Below, piece by piece: positions 24,037 through 38,455 of a DNA stretch of 64,000 nt (its first letter is position 1; each line of letters begins with the position of its first letter). Below the pieces are notes generated by a model that saw only the letters and a list, made by a program, of their open reading frames with translations, was not told the origin of the DNA and searched no databases. Source of the stretch: Cacajao melanocephalus (Eukaryota > Chordata > Mammalia > Primates > Pitheciidae). The stretch lies in assembly GCA_963573385.1 (NCBI GenBank), contig CAUYLG010070425.1:62001-126000 (forward strand). The letters are read 5' to 3'. Position numbers and translations under genes: made by a program.

Positions 24037-25329
24037 TAATTTTTTTGATTTGTGGATTATTTAGAAGAGTGTTATTTAATTTCAAATATTTGCAAGCTTC
24101 TAGACACTTTTTATTTATCTCCAGTTTAATTCCATTATACTCAAAGAACATTTTCTGTATAATTTCAGTCCCTCTAAACTTATTGAAACTTGTTTCAGAG
24201 CCAAACATATTTTCTTAGTGAATGAACCATATGCACTCGAAAATCCTGTGTATTCTACAGTTGTTAAGCATGCTCATATATTTGTTTGCTATGTCTTCCC
24301 AATGAATGTCTTCATAAAAAGTCCCTCTGTTTCTACTGATACTCTTCGTCTTGAAATCTGAGACTGGTATCTGGTATTAATCTACTCTCCAGTGTTCGGT
24401 TACTGTTTGTGTGCTGTATCTTTTGTCTTGTCTTTACTTTCAATGGATCTTTGCCTTTATATTAAATACGCATCTCTTGTAGGTAGCAGATAGTTAAGAC
24501 TTACTCTTATTTTTCCCCATTCTGATAATCTCTGGATTTTAAACAAAGTGTTTAATCAATTTAGAGTTGGGATAATTATTGGTATGGTTAAATTTGTCTC
24601 TCATTTAACTGTTTTCTGATTAGTCCTCTTTTTGGTCCTCTGTTTTTTGTTGTTGTTGTTTTTTTCTTCTTTCTTTGATGTTAAGCATTTTTAGAATTTC
24701 ATTTTAATTCATCCATAGACTTTTTATATTTTTATATTTTTGGGTCTTTGTGATTGATCTAGAGATTATAATATATACCTTTAAATTTTTAGTCTGCTTA
24801 CAACTGACTGTGCCACTTTAAATGAAATGTAAGAATTTGCAGCCACATATGTCTCCTTACTAGCCCTCTTCCTTTATGCTGCAGCTGTCATTTGTATTAT
24901 ATTTATGTATATTGTAAATGCCACAATAAAATGTTATCATTTTTGCGTTAAAATGTCCTATCCACTTGAAAGCAATTAAGAGAAAAGTCGCCTTTAGTAC
25001 TCTTCACGTGCGGTGGTCCTCATTTCTTCCTAACGATTCCAATTTCCGCTTGGTACGATCTCCTTTCAGTCTGAAACACTGTCTTCATCATTTCTTGTTG
25101 TGCAGGCCTACCGGTGATGAATTCTCTCAGTTTACATTTATCTTTAAACTTCTTGATTTTACCTTCAAACTTCAAGGCCAATTTCTCTAGACACGGAATT
25201 CTGATTGATGGTGTCTTTTTTTCTGTCATTACCTTAAAGATGCTCTTCCAGTGCCTTCTGGCCTCCATTATTCCTGATGAGAATTTAGTAGCTGCTTTGG
25301 AGGGGACTTTGTCTCTTGCTGAAGCGGGA

Positions 25330-25690
<361 letters not shown>

Positions 25691-26039
25691 GAAGGTGAAC
25701 ACAACAGATGACACAGATAAGAGGTCTTAATATTAAGGAGAAAACCAGTTGTTGAAATGTGAGTTGAAAAGCTGTGTTCCATAGTTCCATAGGAATTGGT
25801 TTCTGGGAAACCTGAAGTTGGTTTTTTGGGGTTTTTTTCCTTACATATTTGAACATCTTTAGTTTTATGCATTTAAATTTTCTCAGGATTCTACTTTCTT
25901 TTTGGTGATCTTCTTTCAAGTTTTCAGTGAGAGACACTGTCCTCCTCATGGCATTTAAAAAACCGCAGTCTGACTGCTTTTCCATTCTTTTTGGGAACAT
26001 ACAAATCTGCATAATTTGAAGAAACTTTTTGTTAAACAA

Positions 26040-26374
26040 TTTTTTAAGTTTTCTTTTTGTATCACGTGTAAAACGAGTAGTAGTTTCTGTCCCATTCTTT
26101 GTTGTTGTTGTTGTTTTATCTTGTTTGTGTTACTACAGTCTTCAAATATAGTTTGAAGTTATAAAGTATGCCCCCTGCTTTGTTCTTTATTTTTAAGATT
26201 GCTTTGACTATTCAAAGTTTATTGTAGTTTCATGTAAATTACAAAATTGTATTTTCCATTAATTAAAAAAGATTGCCACTGAAATTTTGACAGTTTATTG
26301 AATCTATAGATCAGTTTGGATAACATGGCGCCTTAACATTATTTATTCTTTAAATGCATAGACATACAATATCT
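26040..26374 (-). mobile_element. L1 ORF2 fragment, antisense
   Basis: The pattern attgctttgactattcaaag..ttgaatctatagatcagttt is typical of antisense L1 ORF2. It directly abuts the 3' end of the RPL15 retrocopy. Confidence 0.65.
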
Positions 26375-27066
<692 letters not shown>

Positions 27067-28440
27067 ACAGAGCTGTTGACATAACATATTTTTAAATTTA
27101 TTTCTTTTCTAATTTCTTTTAATGATATATTTGTTCTCAGAAATTTATCATTTCAGTGCTATTGTAAATAAGATTGTTTTCTTCCTCTATTAAAAAGGAA
27201 AAGAATTGAGTAGCCATTTGTACTGTTCTGTGTAGTATCATTTTTTTTCTGCCTGCTTTCAAGATTTTCTTTACATCTTAGATATATAACAGTATGACTA
27301 GAATGTGCCCAAGTGTGGTTTTCTTTAGACACAACTTGCTTAGGTTCTGCTGAACCTTTTAAATTTATACATTATATCTTTCATCATGTTGGGGAAATGT
27401 GGGCCACTATGTCTTCAATTATTTTGATGTCTCATTTGTTTTTCTTCTCTCATTCTGAGACTCCAATTGCATGTATGTTAGACCTTTTGATATCATCCCA
27501 CTGATCACTGAGTGCTTGTTTATATTTGTTCTCTGTTCTTCAGATTAGTACATGCCTGTTGATCTGTGTTCAGGTTCACTGACTCTCTTCTGTCATTGTA
27601 AATGTGCTGTTGAGCCCATTCAGTGAATTTTTAATTGTACTTCTTTATCATATTTTTCAGTTTCATAATTTCTATTAGGTTTTATTTGACAATCCCAATT
27701 TCTTTGATGACATTTCTTATTTATTTATTACAAGCATATTTTCCTTTATATCTTTGAGCGAAAGTATAATTTCTGCTTAAAATACTTGTCTGTTAATTCC
27801 AGCACCAAAACCATTTTATGATCAGTCCTCATGTATTATCTTTTCTCTCAATTATGAGTCAGGTTTTCTTGTTTCTTACTATGTTAGTAATTTTTGATTG
27901 CATCCTGGACTTCATGAATGATATATTGTATCACTTCTGGATTCTGTTCTTCACTCCTCTGAAGGGTGTTGATGTTTTGTTTTAGGAGGCAATTAACTGG
28001 CTGAACTCAAACTTCAAACCCAGTTTCCTTCATGGTAAGCGTCAGTGGAAACTGCTGTTCAGTTCTGTTAGCTCAGTTGGGCTTCTTAGATTCTCCCCTA
28101 TGTTTGCGTAGTTAAAGAGTTAGAGATTTAGGCAAAGTTTATATTCAGAATTTGGGGCACTCTCTCCTTTGCAATATGTCCCTCCTCCACTTTCCAGCTG
28201 CCCCAAACTCTCTCCTCTGGTTCTCTAAGCCAATGAGACTGCAAGTTTCTACTTGAACTTTAAGATAGTCTGCATGAAGCCAATTGCAGTCTGCCCTTTG
28301 ATGAAAAGCTGCAGTGGAAAACTTACACAATGAAATTTTATTTATCTGAGTGCCAGCTTCCCTTCAGTTTCTTCTTTCTTCTGATCGCTCTCCAGTGTCT
28401 GCAGATAGTTGTTACGTTTTATATTTTGCTCAGAGTTTAC
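27067..28440 (-). mobile_element. Old L1 fragments (L1M-like), antisense
   Basis: An AT-rich stretch with antisense L1M-like phrases (tttcatcatgttggggaaatgt, gtgttcaggttcactgact, gtctgttaattccagcacc). It is heavily mutated, and the outer limits are approximate. Confidence 0.6.
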
Positions 28441-28469
28441 AGCTGTTGTCTATAGGAAAGGTGTTTATG

Positions 28470-29760
28470 ATTTGCTAGAACCTTCTGATCATCAAATTTA
28501 GTGACATGGAAGTCATTGATGACTTGACCAAAGCAATTTTGGTTGAGTGGTAGGGCAGAAACTTGACTGGTGTGGGTTCAAGAGAAAGAGGAAGAAAAGG
28601 AATTTTAGAGAGTGAGGACTGGCAGTTTTCTAAGAAGGTTTTTGCAAAGAAGAAGAGATAAATGAGGTGCTTTAGGGGGTGAATGTGGCATAAACAGTTT
28701 TTTTGTAAAATAAAATCCTGTTTTACAGGCTGATGGGAATAATATGGCAGGGAAGGAGAAATGGATATCCTGAGAGGGAGGAAAACATTGCTGGGGTGCT
28801 GTCCTTGGGTAAATGAATACGCATAGCACCTGATGGGCAAGTGGAAGGATTGGTCCTGGCTGGGCTGTGGACAGCTCAACTACGGTTACCAAGGCAGGTG
28901 CGGGCAGACGTGGTGGTGGGAGATTATTGGAGTTCTCTTTGTGATATGTCCATGTTCTCACTGAGATCTGAGAGTGAGGATAGAGGAGGACATGGTAGAT
29001 GCTGGAAGAGGGGAGAAGGCACGAAATAGTTGAGAAGTGCAGGGAAACTAAAGAACTAGTGAAATATAAATTAAAATGCTGGGCAGCACTGAGAACCCGC
29101 TTAAGGTTGGTGGTCGTGAATGTAAAGGAAGACCGGTCAGCACAGCCACGTGCTTACTCCACCCACATGTTGCTACCACACAGGTGCAGGTGCAGAGTAA
29201 GTGAAGAGGACTTGACCAGGGGGGTTTCCAGGCAGGTCGGTGAGGCAAGAGAGGAGGAAGCGGGTTAAGGATGTGGGCAAGGGAGTGGCTAGAGATGGGC
29301 TGTGAACTTGAACCTGGGTAAGGAAGGGGTGGTTAAGAGATCATTAAAATGAAGATGATAGAATGAACGGATCGCAGGGCCCAAAGGATGATTGGGGTCT
29401 GGGTGCTTGAGGCAGTGAGGTGTCATTTGGAAAGTAGTGGTCAAAGAGTGTGTTGCTTGGAATTGAGAATATAAGGGAATTGACCAACCATGAAAGTAAA
29501 TGGCTAAAGTGGGATAGAGGACGAAAATCTCTGGAGAAGAGATCAAGAAACCCAGAGGCCAGGATGTCGGACGGATTGTACTCATAGTTATTGCAATCAC
29601 CAAGAATTATAATAGAACTGACATTGAGAAAGTGATGGCAGATTGGAGCGAAAATCTTCAGGGAAGTGAGAGCAGTGTTCCGGGGTCTATCAGTGACTGC
29701 AACAGAAGGGACAGCAGTGGCATAGTGTGATGACATGAGACACGTGTTTAACTAAACTGA
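28470..29760 (-). mobile_element. CR1/L2-clade LINE remnant with endonuclease and RT fragments
   Basis: Read on the - strand, the piece around 29,650-29,540 gives IIILGDCNNYEYNPSDILAS, then FLDLFS, the LGDxN endonuclease signature followed by the LASxFLDLL segment of CR1/L2-type LINEs. About 1 kb further on, near 28,560-28,490, LEPTPVKFLPYHSTKIALVK matches the start of the reverse transcriptase (family pattern HSTETALVKVTND). Order and spacing agree with one element read towards the lower coordinates. Stops and frameshifts lie between; it is an old dead copy. L2, L3 or CR1 cannot be decided by eye. Confidence 0.7.
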
Positions 29761-30439
29761 AGCATGGCTCATGGCAGCATCAGGTGTTCCTCTGTCCTAC
29801 ACTCCACCTGTGATAGTTGCCAGTCAATACACAGACCATCTGGGAAAAGAGACGAGCGCTTCTCCAAATACTCAGAGATAACCCAGAAGAAACCCTTGTT
29901 TGAGATTAGAATGAGAAGGACTCCATACTTCACATCTGGTGGTCTGGTAGGTCTGAGCTCTGTGGACCAAAGATCCTGGTTGGTGGTTATCCAAAATCCT
30001 AGCACGTCTAGCTAGGGGGATGGGTGAGACTGGCGCAGGGGGCACTGACAACTTGCCATATCATCAACCTACCAGCTTATCTTGAGAGGTGAGGTGCAGA
30101 GGTTGGTAGAGAGGTTGAGATGGAGTGAGAGACGCAGGTGTGAAAGACGGAGGCACAGGAGAGGGTCTGGCTCCTCCCTAGAGAGCCAGGATATTGTGTC
30201 TGCCCCTGTTGCTCATTCAGGGGAAACTGAGGCCCCAAGAGGGGAACACTCACACAGCAACCCTCCAGCCTCTCGTGGCTGTCCCTCAGAGCTTCTACCC
30301 AGCTTCCCAACACCTCCCTGGGCCTCCCCTTCTTTTCTCAATGCTCTGCAAAGTTCTGAACCAACCTGAGCCACAGGTGTTTTTGTTCATTTGCTTTTGA
30401 AAAACAAAAGACAAAGGTTAATTAAATCACCACCCACCC

Positions 30440-31135
30440 AGTCACCCCAGCAAGACACTCTGGCCTCATCTTTCACACTTCCTTTCCCATTGAGGCACCA
30501 AGTCCTGACAACTCTAAAATGTTACCTCATCTCCACACCCGTCACCACTGTCTACCCTGGGCCACCGTCAGGCCTGGCCCGTTCCGCGGCAATATGCCGG
30601 GCCTCCTGGCGGGGCCCCCTGCCTCTTGTTTCCCGTCCCTTCGCCCCCAGGGTGTACCTGCACCACAGCCATCTTTCTAAATAATGCTGCCTGCACCCTT
30701 CCCCGGCCTCAGCGCATCGCCAGCTCCCACTTTTCTGTAGCCAGAATTTGGAGGCTGTCACCCTAGGCTCTCCCAGGCTGGCCCCGGCCCACCCCCTGCC
30801 TCCTGCTTCTTCCCGTTCCCTCCCTGTACTCCACCCATGACAGGCATCTCCCCAGACACGACGTGCCGGGCTAATCCCAGTCTTTGCGTTGCTCCCTCTG
30901 CCTGGTGTGCCCTTCCCCTGCGGCTGCCTGTCAAAATCCTGTCCAGCCTTCGAGGCCCAACTCGCATGTCGTCCCCTGTGAGACCGGAGTGCGCGCACCT
31001 GTGTGGAGGCCCCGGCCGTGCCCTGGCTGGTGTGTGCATCTATTTTCCCCTCTGTGACAGTGACTTACTCCTTTTTTTGCCCTTTCTTCATACCTGGCGC
31101 CACGTCCCGCACAGAGCACATGCTCAAAGTGGGCT
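30440..31135 (+). mobile_element. L2 LINE 3' region
   Basis: It contains the usual L2 order: ctttgcgttgctccctctgc..tgtgcccttcccctg..cctgtccagccttcgaggcc..aactcgcatgtcgtcc, ending with agagcacatgctcaaagtgg. Old and diverged. Confidence 0.7.
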
Positions 31136-31429
31136 GAATGGAACAGGGGTCTGGGTATAAATTCATAGAATTGCGTGTTGAACTGGCCTTGAAAGTCTCC
31201 TAGGCCTCCCTCCTCGCCGACCCTTGAAGGTTCATAAACAGCCTTCTACATTGGCCAAGCAGCACCCTCCAAGCACCTCCAGGGGAAGAGAACCCAAAGC
31301 TTGCTGACCGTTAGTCAAGTCTCCGATATTGCTCTGGGTTCTGGGTTCTGGATTCCTACGGTATCCACTCACTGGTCTTGTCTTTCCTCGTTGGGACCAT
31401 GGAGAACCGATCCAGTCTCTCTTCCCCAT

Positions 31430-31900
31430 GACAATCCTTCCAGCATCTGAACACAGCCCTCTAGTGCTTCAGAGCTTTCTCATATCCAAGCTAAGCCTCC
31501 TCAGCTGCTTCAACCATTCCTTGAGGGCACGATTTAGTGTCCCTCTTGGTCACCCCTCTCTGAACATGTCTCAGATTGTCACTGTCCCTCTTAAGAACTA
31601 GAGCTCTGGGCCGGGTGCAGTGGCTCACGCTTGTAATCCCAGCACTTTGGGAGACCGAGGCAGGTGGATCACCAGGTCAGGAGATCAAGATCATCCTGGC
31701 CAACGTGGTGAAAACCCGTCTCTACTGAAAATACAAAAATTAGCTGGGCGTGGTGGCGTGTGCCTGTAATCCCAGCTACTCTGGAGGCTGAGGCAGGAGA
31801 ATCACTTGAACCAGGGAGTCGGAGGTCTGAATAAGTCAAGGGCCATCAAATGTGGTCTGAGTTGCACCGAGTACAGCAGGGCTGGACTTTTTCAGATTTT
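31430..31900. mobile_element. CR1/L3-like fragment split by an Alu
   Basis: aagcctcctcagctgcttca..ccattccttgagg..cctcttggtcacccctctctg..ttgtcactgtccctcttaaga, then after the Alu aatgtggtctgagttgcacc..gtacagcagggctg. This is the common CR1-family phrase order. It is interrupted by the Alu at 31609-31826. Confidence 0.55.
31609..31826 (+). mobile_element. 3'-truncated Alu without tail
   Basis: Starts ggccgggtgcagtggctcac and reads cleanly to gggagtcggagg, then stops about 70 bp before the normal end; no poly(A). Loss of an Alu 3' end points to a later deletion rather than normal insertion. Confidence 0.9.
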
Positions 31901-31999
31901 GGACATCCCAAATCTGTCATCTAAGCCTGGAAATTGCCAGGTCCTGGGGTCTCCAAACTCCAGTTCTTCAAACACTCACACAAAGGTTTATTTTGACTG

Positions 32000-33170
32000 C
32001 ACGGCACCCCGGATCATCCAGCACCTTCAGCCATGGTGGCGCCTACTCTGCTACCTCCTCAAGGAGGAGCAAGGAAATTGGGCGTGGCATATGTTGGTAT
32101 TTGGAAATGGGATTCCACAGAGCTGATAGAACAGCTTCAGGATAAATATGTTCTCAGGTAGGTCTGAATGTGATAGTTCCAGCTGAGGAAGCAGCCCAGA
32201 TGCCACAAAAAGTGATGCCTCAATGTAACTATCAGGAGATCCCAGACCTGCCACAGGGTCGATGTGTGGCCCTGGAAAAACCTCCTCACCGGTTTCCTTC
32301 CTGCTGAAATGAAGGGATATCTGGGGTCCCTTCCCATCCAAATCAGATCCTCATGTGAGTTTTCATGGAACGGAAATCTCTCTGCTTTCACTCTGTGATT
32401 CTCGGAGCATTGGTGCTCTTGAGGTCTCCTTCTCCCGTGCCCATCAGCTTCCCTAGGTTCTCAACAAACCCCAAACATTGGCCCCAGCCTGCCCAGCTCC
32501 CTGGCTAGTACTGGGGAGCCTCCAGCTGGTCATTCGTGCACAGATTCCCACACCCTCCCCCACCCAGCCTCCTCAACCTCCCTGTACCAGTGGCGGGGTG
32601 TTAGAGAAGCCGTGAGTCAAGCGTCGAAACTGGCCCTGCCGGCTCCACCTTCCATCTAACCACAGTGTCAGCAAAAGGCAAGTTGAGGTTTGGCTGGAAA
32701 ACTCCGCTGCCACCACTCTCCAGGTAAGCAAGACAAATAGAACTTCCCTGCATACACTGAGCGCAAGCACTGGATTCGTAGAAGTCCTTCCCACCTTCCC
32801 TCAGCTGGGGAGGACACCTTTTACAATGACCATCAGGCCCATGGGAACTGGCAGGAACTTCTCCCTGCTGTAGCAGGAACTTCAACTATAGGACTAGATT
32901 GGCAGATTTGAGAGAACGAATAACATTTGAGACTCAAAATAAAAGTTGAGCCACCCGGTATACAGGAGAAATCAAGGTTGGTAAGGACAGCTTCCCTATA
33001 GACCCTGGGTGAGTTGGCAATGCCTGTACCAGCCCTGCCCCACCCAGAAAGGATTTGGAAGAGAAGCCCCTGCAGACCCTCTCCAGCACCACCAAACTCA
33101 GCTGCTCACTCAGAAAATCAGCTCAAGGGGTCCTGCAGCATCCAAAGAGCCTTGCGTAAAATCTTAGTAG
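32000..33170. other. Intergenic, no feature
   Basis: Unique-looking sequence between the CR1-like fragment and an Alu. Nothing supported on either strand. Confidence 0.7.
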
Positions 33171-33174
33171 TTGC

Positions 33175-33478
33175 TGCCAGGCGCAGTGGCTCATGCCTGT
33201 AATCCCGGCACTTTGGGAGGACAAGGCAGGTGGATCATGAGGTCGGGAGTTCAAGACCAGCCTGGCCAAGATGGTGAAACTTGGTCTCTACTAAAAATTC
33301 AAAAATTAGCCTGCTGTGGTGGCGGGTGCCTGTATTCCCAGCTACTCAGGAGGCTGAGGCAGAGAATTGCTTGAACCCAGGAGGTGGAGGTTGCAGTGAG
33401 CCAAGATTGTGCCACTGCACTGTAGTCTGGGTGACAGAGTGAGACTCTATCTCAAAAAAAAAAAAAAGAAAAAAAGAA
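33175..33478 (+). mobile_element. Full-length Alu
   Basis: gccaggcgcagtggctcatg through both arms to gagactctatctc and a poly(A) tail with two G interruptions. Several diverged positions. Confidence 0.95.
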
Positions 33479-33484
33479 ATCTTC

Positions 33485-33511
33485 TGTGTGTGTGTGTGTG
33501 TGTGTGTGTGT
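33485..33511 (+). repeat. (TG)n microsatellite at Alu tail
   Basis: About 13 TG units directly after the Alu poly(A), then degenerate tctatgtgtgtaagtg. Confidence 0.97.
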
Positions 33512-33777
33512 CTATGTGTGTAAGTGTAAGGGAATCAGATTAGCATTTCCCGAAATGAGTTCCAGAGGACGTTCACAACGCTAAGTGACAAAGGAGGTCT
33601 AAGTTTTGGAAACTCTGGGCTAAATGAGGTAAAGCAGTTTTTTTTTTCCTCGTGATTCTCAGAAGCTTAATGTGCCCATGTGTGTAACAGCAGAGAAAGA
33701 AAGAGAAAAAGACAAAGAGGGGGCAAGAAGCTCCTCCCAGTTTACTTCCGTACAGGAAACTTTTTAACAGAACACCA

Positions 33778-34045
33778 GTTTCTTTTATTGCATTTTAGGT
33801 TTAAGAACATGTAAGACTGTTGCATAGCTACACACATGGCAGTGTGATTTGCTGCCTTCCTCCTCATCACCTATATCTGGCATTTCTCCCCATCTTATCC
33901 CTCCCCAACTCCCCACTCCCTGCTGTCCCTCCCCTAGTTCTCCCCGACAGACCCCAGTGTGTGATGCTCCCCTCCCTGTGTCCATGTGTTCTTATTGTTC
34001 AACACCCGCCTATGAGTGAGAACATGGGGTGTTTGATTTTCTAGA
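33778..34045 (-). mobile_element. L1 3' UTR, antisense
   Basis: tcttttattgcattttaggt..cccagtgtgtgatgctcccc..cctgtgtccatgtgttctta..tatgagtgagaacatggggt is the characteristic antisense L1 3' end. Confidence 0.85.
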
Positions 34046-36430
34046 ACACCAGTTTCAGAGAGCCACTTTGGGCAGCCACACTGAGATTATCTAAGCTTAC
34101 TTCCAAAGGGAAGTTCTGGAATCCCAGGCAAAGGCTATCCCAGAACGGGTCAAACGGCAAACCAGATGGGCATGGACTAGGAGAGCTCTCTGTGTCTATG
34201 AACCAAGTGCTACTGATGAGCCTTGCAGGGGGAGTTTCAGCATGCTCAGTCTTGGAACCTGCACAGGGTGGTGGACAGACTACCGTGAGAGTAGGAGTCA
34301 AGATGTAAGACAGGAGCTGGGCTAGCTGCATTCTTTGAAATGCTCTCACCTATCTCTGGGTAGCCTGTCACCACCCAAGACAGGCTCCCAGAATCTCTGT
34401 CTCCTCAAGGATTGGAGGAGCCTTGGGACTGCAGGGTCATCTAGCTCAGTAATTCTCAAACTGGAATGTGCACGTGGATCCCTGGGGATCGTACTGAAAG
34501 GCAAAGTCTGAGATTCTCCCAGGTGGTACCACTGCTGCAGTTTTGCCAGCCACACTTTGAGCAGTAAAGTCCTGGCCAATCCAGGAAGGCTTCCTGAAAG
34601 GGCAGACCTACGAAAGAAGGGCAATTTGGAGGGAAAAAAACACAAGGAAGCAGAGCTGGGGCTGCAGAAAAATGTGGAAGTGGGGAGAGGGTGTGGAAGT
34701 GAGCCTGGTTTGGGGAGATAGGGAGAACAAGGAGGCCAGATTAGTCTGGGGGCACGGATTTTACAGTTAAGAATGGGGTGGGAGACACAGACAGGTGCTG
34801 GGGACAGAGGCTGGGAGGTGGATGCTGAGAGGAGGGCAGGGTGATCTCGGGCCCACACCAGCAGGGTGACAATTCAGGTGCATTTCAAACTCCCAAACCA
34901 CACCCAGGGGGAGCTCTGCTCCCTCGAGAGAGAGGGATGAAGACACGGGGCTCCTGGTCCACCCACTCCTTGGAATAGTCCTCTGCTGTCCAAGGGGTAG
35001 AGAGGTGGGGGTGTCATCAGCACTGGCGACTCCCCTCCCATCACTGTCTGGCTGCACACAGCTGGGCGGGGCCAGCTGGACTGACGCCCACTGAGGAAGG
35101 AGAGGGTGGGAAGGAGGAAGCCAGACGAGGCCCACCTGAGGCCCGGGGCATGGGAGGAAAGGGGAACCTAAATTGGGAGAAACTAAGGGCAGGCGGGAAG
35201 GAGGGGTTGGGCACCACAATTAAGGGCAAAGGACGGGAACCAGGGGACCCTTTCTATCTCCACAAAATCCCAGAGATAAGAGCAAACGCTACCTGCTTGT
35301 TCCATGTGCCAGGCACTGTTCTGGGCACTTAGATTTATAGGAGCTTTTTAGATTTAAAAAAACATTTTTTGAGTCGGAGTTTCACTGTTGTGGCCCATGT
35401 TGAAGCCACTCTTCCTGAGTGGCTGTGACTTAGCAAAGTCTGGGTCTGGGTGGGCAGGTCCCTGTGACCTCAAGGAGTGAGGTTGGACTACAAAGAGCTT
35501 TCATTTTTTCTCAGTTACTGCGATCAGTAACTGGGGAAGGCCCTGCTCGCCCTGCTGGAGAGTGAGTGCTATTAAAGGTTTCCAAACTCCACAGCCACTG
35601 CTGAGTCCTACAAGTTCACACTTGGTTACTAAGTCTCTGTCCTCATCCATTTCAAACTCCAGCTTCCTGTTCGACTCAAAGCTCCCCTTCCCCTCCTTCT
35701 CCTGCTCAGCAGAGTAAATCTGGGGACAAACAGGGAGCAGGGCAGGGCTCTGCCATCTCATGGGTCCCGTTCCATGAGCCCTCTCCTGCTGGGGTGGGCC
35801 TAGGGCCCGAGAAGGAGCTCCTTCCTCAGTACCCAAGGCTGTCTTGCTGTCCGCCTTGGGTAGGTGTGCTGCACCTCCAGCAAATCAGCAATACAATACA
35901 AATCCAGCAAATACAATACAATACAGTATTGTATTGTATTGTATTGTATTGTGTCATTGGTTGAAAGACATTCCTAATGAAGGAAGTCGTGAATTAACCT
36001 CTATTCTGGTCAAACTCCGTGTCTCATGTGACCTGTCTTCCTGAGTGGCTCTGGTTTAGCAAAGGCTGGGTCTGGGTGAGCATGTCCCCGGGACCTGCAG
36101 ACTCCTTGTCCCATAGGAAGTAGGACAGCCAGAGGAGAGCCACAGAAGGGCCTTTTAAAGTGCCGGGCCCAACGCCTGACTCCCCGTTGCCTGGTTCTAA
36201 GGGTGGTGCTGCAGAGAATGGCATGCGGTGTGTGGGAAGTGGATCAGAACCTGGGGGAGGAAGGAGACTCGTGTAAACAAATCCCACCTCCAGTGTACTC
36301 TCTCCAAGCCCCCCAGTTCTACCCCCACTTCCTGAAACTGTCTTCTGCTGTCATCACCTCAGATCTTCAGTCCCCCCTCTCCTTCATCCACACTCCCAGC
36401 CCAGGTCACCAGCATGACCCCTCCATCCCC
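34046..36430. other. Intergenic, mostly unique
   Basis: Contains the ATACA palindrome (35910) and a pair of similar 60-bp segments at 35411 and 36037. Otherwise nothing recognised. Confidence 0.7.
35910..35940. repeat. Perfect ATACA/TGTAT palindrome
   Basis: Three ATAC-type pentanucleotide units (35910-35924), one A, then their exact reverse complement (35926-35940): 15-bp arms and a 1-nt loop. Extra copies of both units flank it (35891-35900 and 35941-35950). Confidence 0.95.
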
Positions 36431-36884
36431 ATGAGAACAACCCCCTAACTAGTCTCCCTGCTTTCCCTCCTGTCCTCCTCCAGCCGACAGGTCACGCTAA
36501 AGCCAAAGTGATCTAAAAACATAAGTCAGTGCATCCTCCCCTTGCTTAAAATTATCAGACACTTCCCATCACACTGAGAGTAAAATCCAGTCCCCTTAAC
36601 ATGGCCCCAAAGCCATGGCGCAGCCACCCTCCTCCTTTCCGTCCATCCATCACACCAGGTTCTTTATAGCTGCTGTTCCTTCTGCTCCCAGCATCTCACT
36701 CCCTTCCTCTGGCCAACGCCCATGAATCTTTTAGTTTTCAACTCAGTGATACCTTCCACAAGGAGGCTTTCCCTCACCCAAACCTCTTTTTAAGTTATGT
36801 CTATCCTGTTCTCTCTCACAGCACACTGCTGTTTTCCTGAGTTTCTCTTTTCACAATTTGAGACTCAGGCACATGCATGTATAT

Positions 36885-37402
<518 letters not shown>

Positions 37403-37530
37403 TCTGTTTAATACTTTTCTCCTCTTGTTTATAAAGGTAGGGAACAGTCTTGGTCTGTCCTCAGTTGTAACCCTGATAACCAGCCAGTACCTGGAATAGA
37501 GTATGTGCTCAATCAATATGTGTTGGATTT

Positions 37531-38264
37531 ACACAATGGCTGAACCACTGTGTCAATGACCCCTATTTTCTAAGAGAAACATTGATAATCAAGCAGACGT
37601 CATGCTTACATTGATATGACATGAGCAAAGTAAACATATGACCCTTGCAAGTTATTGTTTTTCTAGAGTTACCATTTCATGGACTTGTCACAGTGCTTTG
37701 ACAACCGCGAAAGACAATGCAACGCTAATGTGATTAGTTGGCCACGTTTTCCCTCTCTGACAACATTTCATATTTAACATCAAACCTTATCCAAGATCAT
37801 CTAACTGGAGAATGATTCTTCTCATGTATTCATTCCCATACATGGAGGCCACTGGGATCTACGGATGAACAACCCGGGGCCCCAGGGTCCAAGAAGTGCC
37901 CAGGCTAGCAGTGGAGGAAAGATGAGGAAATCAACACTGCAACTGATGGGATGAGGGCTAAGGGAATTCACAAGCCACTTTATATGAGCAAGGGGCAGTG
38001 GTCAGCTCTTACATTCCTCATCCCGGATTTCCCAGGTGAGTGATCAAATTTTTGCAATAGACAAATCTGAGCATTATTTTACACAAATTTTTCTGTGCTA
38101 AGGATTGAGGCACACATACTTTGCGTTATAGAATCAGAAATTATTCAAATATTTGTTGGCTAAAATACAGAAGGGATTTCTTGAAAATATGCTTTTCTTT
38201 GTTTCTGTCAGATGCCTGATTTAATTTGGTAGGAAGCGTACCATTCAAATAATTTTAACATTGT
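37531..38264. other. Intergenic, no feature
   Basis: AT-rich, unique-looking. No coding or repeat signal recognised. Confidence 0.7.
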
Positions 38265-38455
38265 AATAAAAATACGGTAATCGGGATCCTGACCTGTATG
38301 ACCTCAGATGAGTCACCTACCTCCTCGGAGCCTCAGTTTCCTTGGGTATAAAATGGAATGATTATATAGGACCTAATTTTGCATGTTACTTTAATTAGAG
38401 AGTGCATGTAAATTACATAACATAGTACATGACGCACAGTCGGTGCCTGATATAT
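38265..38455 (-). mobile_element. MIR fragment, antisense
   Basis: cctcagatgagtcacctacc..gagcctcagtttccttgg..cacagtcggtgcctgatata is reversed MIR order. Confidence 0.75.
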
